From Azospirillum sp. RU38E (GTDB lineage Bacteria; Pseudomonadota; Alphaproteobacteria; Azospirillales; Azospirillaceae), in the NCBI RefSeq assembly GCF_900188385.1, contig NZ_FZOI01000012.1:107961-171960 (forward strand): DNA of 64,000 bases, read 5' to 3'. The first letter of the stretch is position 1; each line of letters opens with the position of its first letter. The notes below the pieces were generated by a model that worked only from the letters and a program-made list of their open reading frames with translations, made no database searches and was not told where the DNA came from. Shown in pieces: positions 36,390 to 45,873 of this stretch. The position numbers and the translations under genes were made by a program.

Positions 36390-37353
36390 ACCCGTTTCCC
36401 TGATCAGCCGCCGCGCCATCCTGGCCGGCGGTACCGGCCTGGCCCTTGCCACCGCCCTGGCCGGCTGTGGAAAGGGCGGAGATGATGGCGCGCTGGTGCT
36501 GGGTGATCAGGCCGGGCTGTTGCAGGCCAAGCTGAAAGCGGCTGGCCTGCTGGATAATCTGCCTTTCCCGCATAGCTGGGCCAATTTCGGCGGCGCCGCG
36601 CCCTTGTTCGAGGCGATTGCCGCCGGCGCGGTGGATACCGGCCCCGCCGGCGACACGCCCACCATCATGGCGGCCAGCCAGCAGGTGCCCATCCGCATCA
36701 TCGCCGCCGCCCGGTCCGGCGGCGGCAATCTGGCCCTGCTGGTGCCGGCCAATTCCCCCATCCAGACTGTGCAGGAATTGCGCGGCCGCAGCGTGATCGT
36801 TTCCAGCGCACGGGGCAGCATCGCCCATCATTTGCTGCTGGCGGCCTTACGCGAAGTGGGCGTAGCGCCGGCCGAGGTGAAGATGGGCTTCATGCTGCCC
36901 AACGATGCCGCTGCCGCGTTTGAAGGCGGCAATGTCGAAGCCTGGGCCACCTTCGGCATTTACCAGGCGGTGGCAGAGGAGCGGGGGGCCCGCGTGCTGC
37001 GCAATGGCATCGGCATCAGTTCCGGCATCGGCCTGATCACCGCGTCGGTGAAAACCCTGGCCAGCCAGGCCAAGCGGGCATCATTGACGGTTTTTCTGGA
37101 AAGGCTGGCGACCGCCAACCGATGGGTGCTGGCCAACCTGGATGCCTATGCCGCCATCTATGCGCAGAAAACCGGCGTGCCGCTGGAAGTGGCGCAACTG
37201 GTGACCCGCCGCGAAGACCCGCGCCTGCAGGCCGCCGATGCCGGCATCGCGGCCGAGCTGCAAAAGGTGGCGGATGATTTCGCCGCCGAAGGGGTGCTGC
37301 CCGCCCCTGTGAATATTGCCGCCCTGATCGAACCGGGCCTGTTCAAGGGCTGA
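36379..37353 (+). CDS. Sulfonate-type substrate-binding lipoprotein (second SsuA-like)
   Basis: The product is 324 residues from ATG 36379. The N-terminus carries SRRAILAGG and a lipobox LAGC, so it is exported, possibly by Tat, and lipidated. The mature part, with VDTGPAGDTPTIMAA and ELRGRSVIVSSARGSIAHH, resembles SsuA. It has no permease or ATPase of its own nearby and may share SsuCB from 14 kb upstream (inference). Confidence 0.82.
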   Translation: MISKPVSLISRRAILAGGTGLALATALAGCGKGGDDGALVLGDQAGLLQAKLKAAGLLDNLPFPHSWANFGGAAPLFEAIAAGAVDTGPAGDTPTIMAASQQVPIRIIAAARSGGGNLALLVPANSPIQTVQELRGRSVIVSSARGSIAHHLLLAALREVGVAPAEVKMGFMLPNDAAAAFEGGNVEAWATFGIYQAVAEERGARVLRNGIGISSGIGLITASVKTLASQAKRASLTVFLERLATANRWVLANLDAYAAIYAQKTGVPLEVAQLVTRREDPRLQAADAGIAAELQKVADDFAAEGVLPAPVNIAALIEPGLFKG

Positions 37354-37364
37354 CCCCAAGAAAG

Positions 37365-37389
37365 CCGGGGGGCACACATCTCCCCCCGG
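37365..37389. terminator. Bidirectional terminator between convergent genes
   Basis: CCGGGGGG (37365-37372) pairs with CCCCCCGG (37382-37389). It sits between the convergent SsuA-like and nitroreductase genes, with T-rich flanks on both strands. Confidence 0.65.
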
Positions 37390-37401
37390 TTCTCATGATT
37401 G

Positions 37402-38034
37402 TCAAACCACTGACGTGACAAAATCCGCCGGGGCCCGGCGCACCTTTTTCAGCTTGGCCGCCCAGTCCCCCGCCTCATCGCGGTAGCCCAGCGGCATGAT
37501 CAGCACGGACCGCAAGCCACGTTCGCGCAGGCCCAGAAGGACGTCCAGCTTATCCGGCTGAAACCCTTCCATCGGCGTGGCATCCACCCCTTCAAAGGCG
37601 GCCGCCGTGACGCCGATGCCCAGCCCGATATAGGCTTGCCGGGCCGCGTGCTGGAAATTGGCCTCCGCATCGCGGGCGCCATAGGTTTTCAGCAGTTGGG
37701 CGCGGTATTTCTCCCACCCTTCATTGGTGAAGCCGCGTTCGCTGTTCACCAGATCGAACATCTGGTTGATACGGGCCGGCGTGTAATCATCCCAGACGGC
37801 GAAGACCAGCAGGTGCGACCCTTCGGTGATCTGCGGCTGGTTATAGCCGACAGCGCGGATTTGTTCCTTCAGCGCCGGATTGCTGACCACGATGATGTCA
37901 AACGGCTGCAGACCGCTGGATGTCGGGGCCAGGCGGATCGCCTCCACAATCCGATCCACCGCATCGGCCGGCACCGGGCGGGCAGGGTCCAGTTTCTTGG
38001 CGGCATAGCGCCAGTTCAGCTTCTCCAGCAACAA
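37402..38034 (-). CDS. Nitroreductase-family NAD(P)H oxidoreductase, TTG start
   Basis: The most likely start is TTG at 38034, because GGGGAGA lies about 6 bases upstream and the product then begins MLLEKLNWRYAAKK, the usual beginning of this family. This gives 210 residues. It contains RLAPTSSGLQPF (FMN phosphate contacts), an ARQAYIGLG helix and a LPLGYRDE-like end (MPLGYRDE). It reduces flavin or nitro compounds with NAD(P)H. It is the only gene in the sulfur region that might supply reduced flavin to the monooxygenases. Confidence 0.85.
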   Translation of the reverse strand: MLLEKLNWRYAAKKLDPARPVPADAVDRIVEAIRLAPTSSGLQPFDIIVVSNPALKEQIRAVGYNQPQITEGSHLLVFAVWDDYTPARINQMFDLVNSERGFTNEGWEKYRAQLLKTYGARDAEANFQHAARQAYIGLGIGVTAAAFEGVDATPMEGFQPDKLDVLLGLRERGLRSVLIMPLGYRDEAGDWAAKLKKVRRAPADFVTSVV

Positions 38035-38282
38035 AACAACTCTCCCCACGGGAACATGCAACAAGGTAGGGATAAAATAGGCCGCCCCATCAGGCGGAAC
38101 CATAAAGTTATTTTAAACAATAACTTTAGCAGAAAACATCAAGGAAACTTCACCCGCCAAGCCATCAACTTTCCCCAAATGAAAGCTTGAGACTTCTGAA
38201 TTTGTTAACGCTTATCCGCCCGCATACCATCACACCCAACCCAAGCTTCCCCCAAAATTTCCCTTCGTGATGGAGAGACCGC

Positions 38283-39620
38283 ATGACTTCCCCCCGCCAG
38301 CTTCATCTGGGCGCTATTCTGGCCGGTGTCGGCACCAGCCATGATGATTGGCGCGACCCGGCCCTTCCCGGTGATGCCAGCATCAATATCGACTGGTATA
38401 TCGAGGCCGCACGACAGGCAGAGGCGGCCAAGTTCGATCTGGTCTTCATTGTCGACAGCCCCTACATCACCAAGGAAAGCGCCCCGCATTTCCTGAACCG
38501 GCTGGAACCGCTGACGCTGCTGTCGGCCCTGGCCGTCTCCACCAGCCGGATCGGGCTGGTCGGCACGCTGACCACCTCCTATTGGGAGCCCTATAATGTC
38601 GCCCGCCAGTTCGGCTCGCTGGACAATATCAGCGGTGGGCGGGCCGGCTGGAACGTCGTCACCACCGGGCTGGAGGGGGCGGCGCGCAATTACAGCCGCG
38701 AGGAACATTTCGATCACGGCGAACGCTATCAGCGGGCGCGCGAATTTGTCGATGTCGTGCAGGGTCTGTGGGACAGCTACGAGGACGATGCCTTCCCGCG
38801 GGACAAGCAGGCCGGCATCTTCCTGGATAAGGACAAGCAGCACGCGCTGAACCACAAGGGCCGCTTCTTCTCCGTCGCCGGCCCGCTGGCCCTGACCCGG
38901 TCGCCGCAGGGCCAGCCGGTGATCTTCCAGGCCGGCGATTCCGATGCCGGCCGCACGCTGGGCGCCCTGATCGCCGATGCCACCTTCACCACCGCCGATA
39001 ATTTCGAGGCGGCACAGGCCTATTATGCCGATCTGAAATCCCGCGCCGCCGCGCTGGGCCGCAACCCGGATGAGATTTTCGTGCTGCCCGGCCTGTCGGT
39101 TACCATTGCCGACAGCCAGGAAGAGGCGGAAAGGCTGCGTGCCGCCCAAGATGCCGATCTCAGCCTGGATAAGCTGCTGGTGCAGCTGGGCCGGCCGTTC
39201 AATTACCATGATTTCACGCAATATGATCTGGATGCCCCCTTCCCCGACCTGTCCCATGTCAGCCTGAACGGCTACAAGGGCCATGCCGAGCGCATCATCC
39301 GGGAGGCCAAGGCCGACAAGCTGAGCTTGCGCGAAGCCGCCTGGCGCTTTGGGCGCTGGCGGTCGGATTTCGTCGGCACGGGGGAACATGTCGCCGATCA
39401 GATTGAGCGCTGGTTCACCGGCCGGGCCGCCGACGGGTTCAATGTGCAGGTCACCAAGCCGCGCGATTTCGCCCTGTTCACCCAGAAGGTGGTGCCGATC
39501 CTGCAGCAGCGCGGCCTGTTCCGCACCGACTATACCACCCGCACCCTGCGCGGCCATCTGGGCCTGCCGGTGCCGGAAAACCGGCATACACGCGCCCGGC
39601 TGGCCCAGGCGGCGGAATAA
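38283..39620 (+). CDS. LLM monooxygenase, NtaA/SnaA/DszA type
   Basis: The product has 445 residues. It shows WRDPALPGDASINIDWYIEA at the N-terminus, TSYWEPYNVARQFGSLD, GGRAGWNVVTT, then VIFQAGDSDAGRTL and a terminal TTRTLRGHLGL. These features define the NtaA/DszA branch, which cleaves C-N or C-S bonds using FMNH2 and O2. It stands alone between intergenic regions and precedes a TonB receptor. Its substrate is unknown. Confidence 0.88.
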   Translation: MTSPRQLHLGAILAGVGTSHDDWRDPALPGDASINIDWYIEAARQAEAAKFDLVFIVDSPYITKESAPHFLNRLEPLTLLSALAVSTSRIGLVGTLTTSYWEPYNVARQFGSLDNISGGRAGWNVVTTGLEGAARNYSREEHFDHGERYQRAREFVDVVQGLWDSYEDDAFPRDKQAGIFLDKDKQHALNHKGRFFSVAGPLALTRSPQGQPVIFQAGDSDAGRTLGALIADATFTTADNFEAAQAYYADLKSRAAALGRNPDEIFVLPGLSVTIADSQEEAERLRAAQDADLSLDKLLVQLGRPFNYHDFTQYDLDAPFPDLSHVSLNGYKGHAERIIREAKADKLSLREAAWRFGRWRSDFVGTGEHVADQIERWFTGRAADGFNVQVTKPRDFALFTQKVVPILQQRGLFRTDYTTRTLRGHLGLPVPENRHTRARLAQAAE

Positions 39621-39958
39621 GCGGAAAATCATGTGTCGGGCGGTACGTCGTCCGACACATGGTGCGCCGCAACAAAGACTTGCCATGCAGTCAATTTCCA
39701 GGTCATTCTATCGATACAAGGCCAATTAAAGGCCAAAGCCCCGTCACCGGCGGCACCTGTGAGGGTACTGTCAAGGATAACGGGGCTCTCGGGGTCGGAT
39801 CAGTCATAGCCATCGGCGTTTCCAACGCCTGAATTCTATCACGCAGAAAAAAATTTCTGCGAATGACTGTCCGCGTCCATTTTCGGCTGCTTTCATCGCA
39901 TTTTCATCGGCCGGAATGAAAGAACAATAATCCGATTTCTGTACAGAAGGGGTAAGAG
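39621..39958. other. Gene-free stretch with a hairpin
   Basis: No gene is seen. ATGTGTCGG (39631-39639) pairs with CCGACACAT (39652-39660) just after the LLM stop, without a T-run. The segment before 39959 probably holds the promoter of the receptor gene. Confidence 0.5.
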
Positions 39959-42307
39959 ATGACGTTCTATACCCGCCGGCTTCTGCCGGCGCTGTTGCTG
40001 GGGACTGTTGCCACCATCCCGGCCCTGGCCGATGACAGCGTGGCCCTGGAAGAAATCATCGTCACCGGCCGCCGCGTTTCCCAATCGGATGAGGCGATCG
40101 GTCTGGACAAGACCACCAGCACGGTGGCGGTAACGCGGGAAGCGCTGCTATCGGCGCCATCGGGTATTTCCGGCCTGAAGATGCTGGAAAACCTGCCGGG
40201 CTTCAATGTGCAGACCGACGGCGCGCTGGGGCTTTACGAATTCGGCAATTCCGTGCAGACGCGCGCCTTCAACCTGGACCAGATCGGCTTTGTGGTGGAT
40301 GGCATCCCCACCGGGCGTAGCGATGCCTTTGGCGGTTCCCCCGTCTTCCGCTATGTCGATAATGAAAATCTGGGCGTGGTGGAGGCGTCCGCCGGGGCGG
40401 GTGATGTCAGCCTGCCCAGCTATTCCAGCCTGGGTCCGCTGGTGCAATATCGTTCCATCGCGCCGCAGGACGAGGCCGGGGTTTTTATCTCCCAAACCTT
40501 TGGGGAGGATAGCACGCGGCGCACCTTCATCCGTGCTTCGACCGGGCAGATCGGCCCGGTAAAGGCCTATGTCAGCCGCACCAAGCTGGACAGCGACCTG
40601 TGGCGCGGGGCCGGCACCATCGACCGCGAACATTGGGAAGCCCAGGCCCATGTCAGCTTGGGTGAAGAAAGCTGGGCCCGGTTGAAATTCGTTTCCAACG
40701 ATTTCTTCGATTATGATTCCCCCACCCTCAGCCGGGCGCAATATCACAGCGGCAGCGATGTTGGCGGGAAAAGCGGGCGGGATCGCGGCTATATCCGGCT
40801 GGTGCCCAACAGCACGCCGGGCTTCACGCCGACCGTGGCCGGGGTGCCCTATTCCAACCCCAACTACACCTATGATTACGCGCTGGCGGTCAATATCCGC
40901 AATGACAAGCTGTATGGCGCCACCACGCATTTCGGCCTGTGGGAGGATGCCTGGCTGGAAAGCACGGCCTATTGGGAAGATAAGGACGGGTACGGGGTTT
41001 CCCCCGACGGCTATGCCAACAGCCTGTCACGCTATACCCCGCAAGCTGCCGTCGGCCTGCCGGTAACCGCCCCGCGCGGGGTGCAATATGGGCTGTCGGG
41101 CGTGGGCGGGGATCGCTATGGCCTGACCAGCAAGCTGCAAGCCAAGCTGGATAACCACACGCTGGAGGCCGGTTTCTGGGTGGAGCATGACAAGTATCAC
41201 CGTACCCAGGCCCGCTATAACACGGTGGATGGCTCACCGGAGGCCGCACCCAACCTGAACGAACTGGTCTATCTGCGCCGCAACTATCGCTCCGAACGCG
41301 ATACGATCCAGATTTTCCTGAAGGATTCCATCGCCCTGCTGGATGATAACCTGACGCTGGATATCGGCGCCAAGGGCCTGTTCCTGGATTATGATTTCAA
41401 CGGCTACCGCGATTTTGCCGATTATTACCGGATCGTCGGTGGCCGGCCAGTGGCGGGCTATGGCCCGCAGCGCAACAGCGCCTCTTACAATGACGGGTTC
41501 CTGCCACAGGTCGGGCTGGTCTATCGGCTGGACGGGCGGACACAGCTTTTCGCCTCCTATTCGGAAAACATGGCCCTGCCCAAGGGCATGGATGATATTT
41601 TCGCCACCGCCCTGGCCAGCAGCAATGCCGCCGTCCCCGCGCCTGCACCGGAACGGGCCAAGAATGTGGAAATCGGTATCCGCACCAATCAGGCGCAATT
41701 CTATGCCGCCCTGTCGGGCTATTACACGCGCTTTGCCAACCGCATCCAATCCATCACCACCCTGCTGCCGGGCACGGTGGCGACGACGGAAACCTTCTAT
41801 GCCAATGTCGGCCGGGTGGAGGCCTATGGCGCGGAGTTCACCGGCACCTTCAAGCCGGATTTCCTGAATAATTACGCCTATGCCAATTTCAGCGTCACCT
41901 ATAACCATGCCACCTTCCTGGATGATATCCCGACCAGCCCGGTCACGCCGACATCCGGCCGCTTCATCCCCGACAGTGCGAAATGGATCATCGGCGGCGG
42001 CATCACGGTGGAGCCTACCGATTGGCTGGTGGCGAATTTCAGCGGGCGTTATGTCGGCAAACGCTGGTCCACCTTCACCAACACGCCCGGTTCCAGCCTG
42101 CCCGGCTATACGGTGTTCAGCGCCTATGTCGATGTCGGTGAAGGCTGGGATTATGGGCCGCTGAAGAACATCAAGGCCCGCGTCAATATCGACAATATCT
42201 TCGACAAGGATACGCTGTCCTTCATCTCTCCCGCCGTCAGCGGGGACGGCAATTTCCGCCCGCTCTCCCCGCGTACCATTCAGGTGACCATCTCCGGGGA
42301 GTTTTAA
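39959..42307 (+). CDS. TonB-dependent receptor
   Basis: The product has 782 residues. A signal peptide (ending ALA-DD) is followed by LEEIIVTGRR as TonB-box-like segment and a plug containing FNVQTDGALGLYEFGNSV, RAFNLDQIGFVVDGIP and VVEASAGAGDV. The barrel ends TIQVTISGEF. The plug lacks the common RGPQG wording, so it is divergent from the receptors at 27371 and 52111. It is 3 bases upstream of the dipeptidase gene, implying import of a peptide-like ligand. Confidence 0.9.
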   Translation: MTFYTRRLLPALLLGTVATIPALADDSVALEEIIVTGRRVSQSDEAIGLDKTTSTVAVTREALLSAPSGISGLKMLENLPGFNVQTDGALGLYEFGNSVQTRAFNLDQIGFVVDGIPTGRSDAFGGSPVFRYVDNENLGVVEASAGAGDVSLPSYSSLGPLVQYRSIAPQDEAGVFISQTFGEDSTRRTFIRASTGQIGPVKAYVSRTKLDSDLWRGAGTIDREHWEAQAHVSLGEESWARLKFVSNDFFDYDSPTLSRAQYHSGSDVGGKSGRDRGYIRLVPNSTPGFTPTVAGVPYSNPNYTYDYALAVNIRNDKLYGATTHFGLWEDAWLESTAYWEDKDGYGVSPDGYANSLSRYTPQAAVGLPVTAPRGVQYGLSGVGGDRYGLTSKLQAKLDNHTLEAGFWVEHDKYHRTQARYNTVDGSPEAAPNLNELVYLRRNYRSERDTIQIFLKDSIALLDDNLTLDIGAKGLFLDYDFNGYRDFADYYRIVGGRPVAGYGPQRNSASYNDGFLPQVGLVYRLDGRTQLFASYSENMALPKGMDDIFATALASSNAAVPAPAPERAKNVEIGIRTNQAQFYAALSGYYTRFANRIQSITTLLPGTVATTETFYANVGRVEAYGAEFTGTFKPDFLNNYAYANFSVTYNHATFLDDIPTSPVTPTSGRFIPDSAKWIIGGGITVEPTDWLVANFSGRYVGKRWSTFTNTPGSSLPGYTVFSAYVDVGEGWDYGPLKNIKARVNIDNIFDKDTLSFISPAVSGDGNFRPLSPRTIQVTISGEF

Positions 42308-42310
42308 GCC

Positions 42311-43555
42311 ATGCGCCGCCCGCTGAAACCCCTGCTGTTGCCGCTGCTGTTCACCTGTCTGCTGGCCCCGCCTGCTGCCCAGGCGGCGGACCCGCCGCCT
42401 GTGTCCGCCGCCACCCGGCAGCTGCATGAAAAGCTGCTGACCCTGGACGGGCATATGGATACGCCCGCCTCGCTGGATCTGCCGGACTGGTCGATCCTGG
42501 ATGAACATCATGTGCATGATGATTACACCCAGGTCGATCTGCCCCGGTTGAAGGCGGGCGGGCTGGATGGCGGCCTGTGGGCCATCTACACCCCGCAAGG
42601 GCCACTGACGCCGGAAGGATATCGCGCAGCACGGGATTTCGCCGTGCTGCGCGGCCTGTCCATCCGGGAAATGGTGGCCGCATCGCCGGCGGATTTCACC
42701 CTGGCGACAAAGCCCGGCGATGCCGCCCCCATCGCCGCCGCCGGCCGGCGTGTCGTGTTCATCTCCATGGAGAACGCCTATCCGCTGGGCGAGGATATCA
42801 GCCTCGTCAATCTGTTCCACAAGATCGGGGTGCGGGTGATCGGCTTTGCCCATTTCGCCCATAACCAGTTTGCCGACAGTTCCACCGACCCGTCCGGCCA
42901 GCCGAAATGGGGGGGCCTGAGCCCGCTGGGCAAGCAGTTGCTGGCGGAACTGAACCGGCTGGGCATCGTGCCCGATGCCAGCCACAGTTCCGATACGGTG
43001 CTGGATGATCTGCTGGCCCTGTCGAAAGGGCCGGTACTGCTGACCCATTCCGGCTGCAAGGCCGTCTATGATCATCCGCGCAACATCGATGATGACCGGC
43101 TGCGCGCCCTGGCCGCCAAGGGTGGCGTCATCATGATGAATGCCTATGGCGCCTATCTGCGTGCCGCCAAACCCAACCCGGAACGGGAAAAGGCCCAGCG
43201 CGCCCTTTACACCAGTTACCGCGAAGGGGTCCGGGATGCCGCTGCCCGCACGGCGTTCCTGGAAAAAAGGCGGGAGATCGACAGGCTCTATCCGGATACC
43301 GATCCGCCCAGCTTTGATGATTTCATGGCCCATCTGCTGCACGCCTTGAAAGTGGTGGGGCCGGACCATGTGGGCATCGGGCTGGATTGGGATGGCGGCG
43401 GCGGCACACAAGGGATGGAGGATGTCGCCGCCATCCCCCGCATCACCGCCGCCCTGCTGGCCGCCGGCTACAAGGAAGCGGACCTGGCCAAGATCTGGTC
43501 CGGCAATCTGCTGCGGGTAATGGCGGCCAATCAGGCCTTGGCCCCTGACCGGTAA
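42311..43555 (+). CDS. Exported membrane dipeptidase (M19 family)
   Basis: The product has 414 residues with a signal peptide (about 1-25). Zinc-site landmarks of M19 are present: LDGHMDTPASL, an SMENAYPL segment, DASHSS, THSG and HVGIGLDWDG. M19 enzymes cleave dipeptides including Cys-Gly conjugates. It follows the receptor by 3 bases and comes at the end of an organosulfur region that also has a GST, so periplasmic breakdown of glutathione-derived peptides is an attractive inference. Confidence 0.9.
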   Translation: MRRPLKPLLLPLLFTCLLAPPAAQAADPPPVSAATRQLHEKLLTLDGHMDTPASLDLPDWSILDEHHVHDDYTQVDLPRLKAGGLDGGLWAIYTPQGPLTPEGYRAARDFAVLRGLSIREMVAASPADFTLATKPGDAAPIAAAGRRVVFISMENAYPLGEDISLVNLFHKIGVRVIGFAHFAHNQFADSSTDPSGQPKWGGLSPLGKQLLAELNRLGIVPDASHSSDTVLDDLLALSKGPVLLTHSGCKAVYDHPRNIDDDRLRALAAKGGVIMMNAYGAYLRAAKPNPEREKAQRALYTSYREGVRDAAARTAFLEKRREIDRLYPDTDPPSFDDFMAHLLHALKVVGPDHVGIGLDWDGGGGTQGMEDVAAIPRITAALLAAGYKEADLAKIWSGNLLRVMAANQALAPDR

Positions 43556-44316
43556 CAAGGACCGAGACGGGGCCGTACAGCCACGTCTTATGAGGGGCCG
43601 TCTGAACAGTTTTTATTGATTGTCAAAGCTATGCTGTATCCTCACCGTCACCCATGCTGCGGCCTGGGCGACGGTGAGGCTGAAAGCATATGTGCATAAT
43701 ATATTGAAATAAAATAAAAATTTCTCAACAGGCACTTATACCAATCTCCCTTGATCGTGACCGATCCAGGGAGATTTTGCGTTCCCTCAAACGCCGGGCG
43801 GGCGCATCCGCGCCCTTGGCTCACGCCGCTACCAAGCGGCGGGCCGGCGGTCGCCGGCCTCCAATCCGCCAAGGGTCAAACCCTCGGCGGATTGGTATTA
43901 TACTCATGGGTCATGATAGAAGTGCGTTGTTGCCGGCAGACGTCGTGGCTGCTGATGCCACCGGACAGAATATGTTCAGCCCCGTTGCGGCAGATCGAAA
44001 ATCGCGCTGACCGGCAGAATGGAACTGAACTGGCGCGATGCGGGGCCAATCCGGACCTTTCACGCCATGCCGGCATGGCCTGCCCATCGCGGCGTCAGAT
44101 CAAATGGCAACCGCATGGGCTGTCCACCCTGTGGATTTTGTAAAAATCATCGCCAAAACGCCCTTTCGAATAGGTTCTAATCCCGGCGAACAGTTTCTGC
44201 CCCAACCCTTGTTTTCCGCCAGATATCCTGTCGCGGCAATGCGTTGCCGCGCCCTGTTTGTCCCTGTTCCCGGCATTGTCCGGGGGTATTCCCTTATTCG
44301 TGATGATGAGGTTCAC
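43556..44316. other. Gene-free stretch with two repeat elements
   Basis: It holds the hairpin CTCACCGTC/GACGGTGAG (43641-43678) and a full-length copy of repeat A (43737-43900). A frame running into the next gene from 44038 lacks coding features and a start, so I place that gene's start at 44317. Otherwise I see nothing. Confidence 0.55.
43737..43900. repeat. Dispersed hairpin repeat A, copy 4 (most complete)
   Basis: It begins TATACCAATC and ends GATTGGTATTA, near-perfect terminal inverted repeats. It holds the left hairpin (AATCTCCCT/AGGGAGATT), a middle hairpin (GCCGCT/AGCGGC) and the right hairpin (CCAATCCGCC/GGCGGATTGG). All other copies are partial relative to this one. Confidence 0.88.
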
Positions 44317-44661
44317 GTGACACAGGTTCAAGGCGCGGCCCCCGTGCTGCCGCGCACACCCAACCGGCTGGACCCTATACCCGGCCGCCGCAGCCTGGAT
44401 GACCAGACCCTGGCCATGATCGTTTCCCTGGCATCGGAAGTGACCATTCTGCGCGCCCGGCTGGATGCGGCTGAACGGTTGCTGACGGCGGCCAATATCT
44501 TCGCCCCCGATGCGGTGGACAATTTCACCCCCGACGCGGCGGCGCAGGCCGCCCGCGAACGCCAGCGACAGCACAGCATGGCCAAGATTTTCCGCCCCTT
44601 GCGGGAGGCCGCCGCCATCGACCTTGCCACCCTGTCCAGCCCTGAAAAGGTGCAGCCATGA
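44317..44661 (+). CDS. Small helical partner protein A of a methyltransferase
   Basis: I place the start at GTG 44317 (TGAGG upstream), giving 114 residues similar in size to the paralogue at 50097. The shared core is EVTILRARLDAAERLL, then a short linker with VDNFTPDA and an Arg/Gln-rich helix. I recognise no known domain; it looks like a helical hairpin or coiled coil. It overlaps the methyltransferase start by 4 bases, so the two are co-translated. A role as activating or targeting subunit is inference. Confidence 0.75.
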   Translation: MTQVQGAAPVLPRTPNRLDPIPGRRSLDDQTLAMIVSLASEVTILRARLDAAERLLTAANIFAPDAVDNFTPDAAAQAARERQRQHSMAKIFRPLREAAAIDLATLSSPEKVQP

Positions 44662-45824
44662 CCAGCCCGTCCCCGAAAGGCATTGTGGAAGCCCGCGCCG
44701 CCCAGGCCCATCCCATGATCGCCCTGCCCAGCCATGATGAGCTGGTGGAACAGTTGTTCATCCGCGACCTGAAGCAGTTCGTCATGGCGGAACTGGAACC
44801 CGCACAGCAGCGCATTGCCGAGAAACTGGAAGCCGCCATCCAGCCGCAGGCCAGCAACGACCCGGTGGGGGCCCTGCGCGGCCAGATGGAACAGGTGGGA
44901 AGTTTCGGCACCTGGCTGTCGCTGAAGCGCGAAAGCCAGCGACAGCTGTGGTACGCCGTCACCGATTGCGTGGAACGACAGGCGGCGGAACTGCAAGCGC
45001 TGGGGCAGATTGACAACCCCAAGGGATCGCTGACCATCGACCCGGATTTCCAGGCCCCCGATTACATCACGATGGGCGATATCCATCTGATGCCCGGCGG
45101 CAATGCCTATGATGATGGCACACTGCTGCAAGGGGCGGTGATGGATCGGGGTGGGGCCGTTTACATGCTGGGCCGCAATGGCGGCATGCTGAACGACCTG
45201 CGCGGGCAGACGGCCATGGCGCATCTGCTGACCATCGCGCCGGACATAAAGCCCGATCGCATTCTGGATATGGGCTGCGGTATCGGCACCAGCACCGTGC
45301 CGGCGGCCCTATGCTTCCCGGACGCCGAGGTGCATGGCGTTGATGTCGGCGGTTCCATGCTGCGCTATGCCCATGCGCGGGCGGAGCATTTAGGCGCTGC
45401 GGTGCATTTCTCCCGCCAGAGCGCGGAGCGCACCAGTTTCCCCGATGCCAGTTTTGACGTGGTTTACAGTTGCGCCATGCTGCATGAAACCTCCCCCGCT
45501 GCCATGGTGAATATCCTGGCGGAAAGCCGCCGGCTGCTGCGGCCCGGCGGGGTGGCGATCCATCTGGAAGTGCCGCTGCTGCACACGTTTGGCGATCTGT
45601 GGCAGGAATTGTCGGCGGAACTGGAAGCCCAGTTCAATAATGAACCGAACTGGCGCGGTGCCCTGTCGGTGGATTATGCGCAGATGATGCGGGCCGCCGG
45701 CTTTGGCGATGTGCGCGCCGGCTATCAGGCCACGGCCTTCAATGCCCGTCTGGCAGCGAAAAAGTTCGGTGATACGTCCGACGGGGTTTTCCGCTCCTGG
45801 TTTGTCACCTCGGGCCGGGTGTGA
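44658..45824 (+). CDS. Class I SAM-dependent methyltransferase with novel N-terminal domain (A)
   Basis: The product has 388 residues. The C-terminal part is a Rossmann methyltransferase with motif I ILDMGCGIGTST, an acidic VDVGGSML loop, SFDVVYSCAMLHE and LLRPGGVAIHLE. The first 190 residues form a helical region with no family I recognise, ending in MPGG and RGQTAMAHL, shared with the paralogue at 50488. The target of methylation is unknown. It forms a two-gene unit with the small protein upstream. Confidence 0.85.
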   Translation: MTSPSPKGIVEARAAQAHPMIALPSHDELVEQLFIRDLKQFVMAELEPAQQRIAEKLEAAIQPQASNDPVGALRGQMEQVGSFGTWLSLKRESQRQLWYAVTDCVERQAAELQALGQIDNPKGSLTIDPDFQAPDYITMGDIHLMPGGNAYDDGTLLQGAVMDRGGAVYMLGRNGGMLNDLRGQTAMAHLLTIAPDIKPDRILDMGCGIGTSTVPAALCFPDAEVHGVDVGGSMLRYAHARAEHLGAAVHFSRQSAERTSFPDASFDVVYSCAMLHETSPAAMVNILAESRRLLRPGGVAIHLEVPLLHTFGDLWQELSAELEAQFNNEPNWRGALSVDYAQMMRAAGFGDVRAGYQATAFNARLAAKKFGDTSDGVFRSWFVTSGRV

Positions 45825-45873
45825 CGGGCAGGTCGTGGAAAATATAATAAATTTCAGAACAGGGACAAAGACG

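Noticed and set aside
33831..36452. A long minus-strand open frame opposite the TonB receptor
   Set aside because: It is a by-product of high GC at third positions. It shows no domain and the receptor on the + strand is unmistakable. The same holds for the long minus frames at 41234-43558 and 28766-30040.
43777..44010. Small open frame between the dipeptidase and the methyltransferase module
   Set aside because: It lies largely inside the repeat A copy and has the same translation as repeat copies elsewhere, so it is not a gene.
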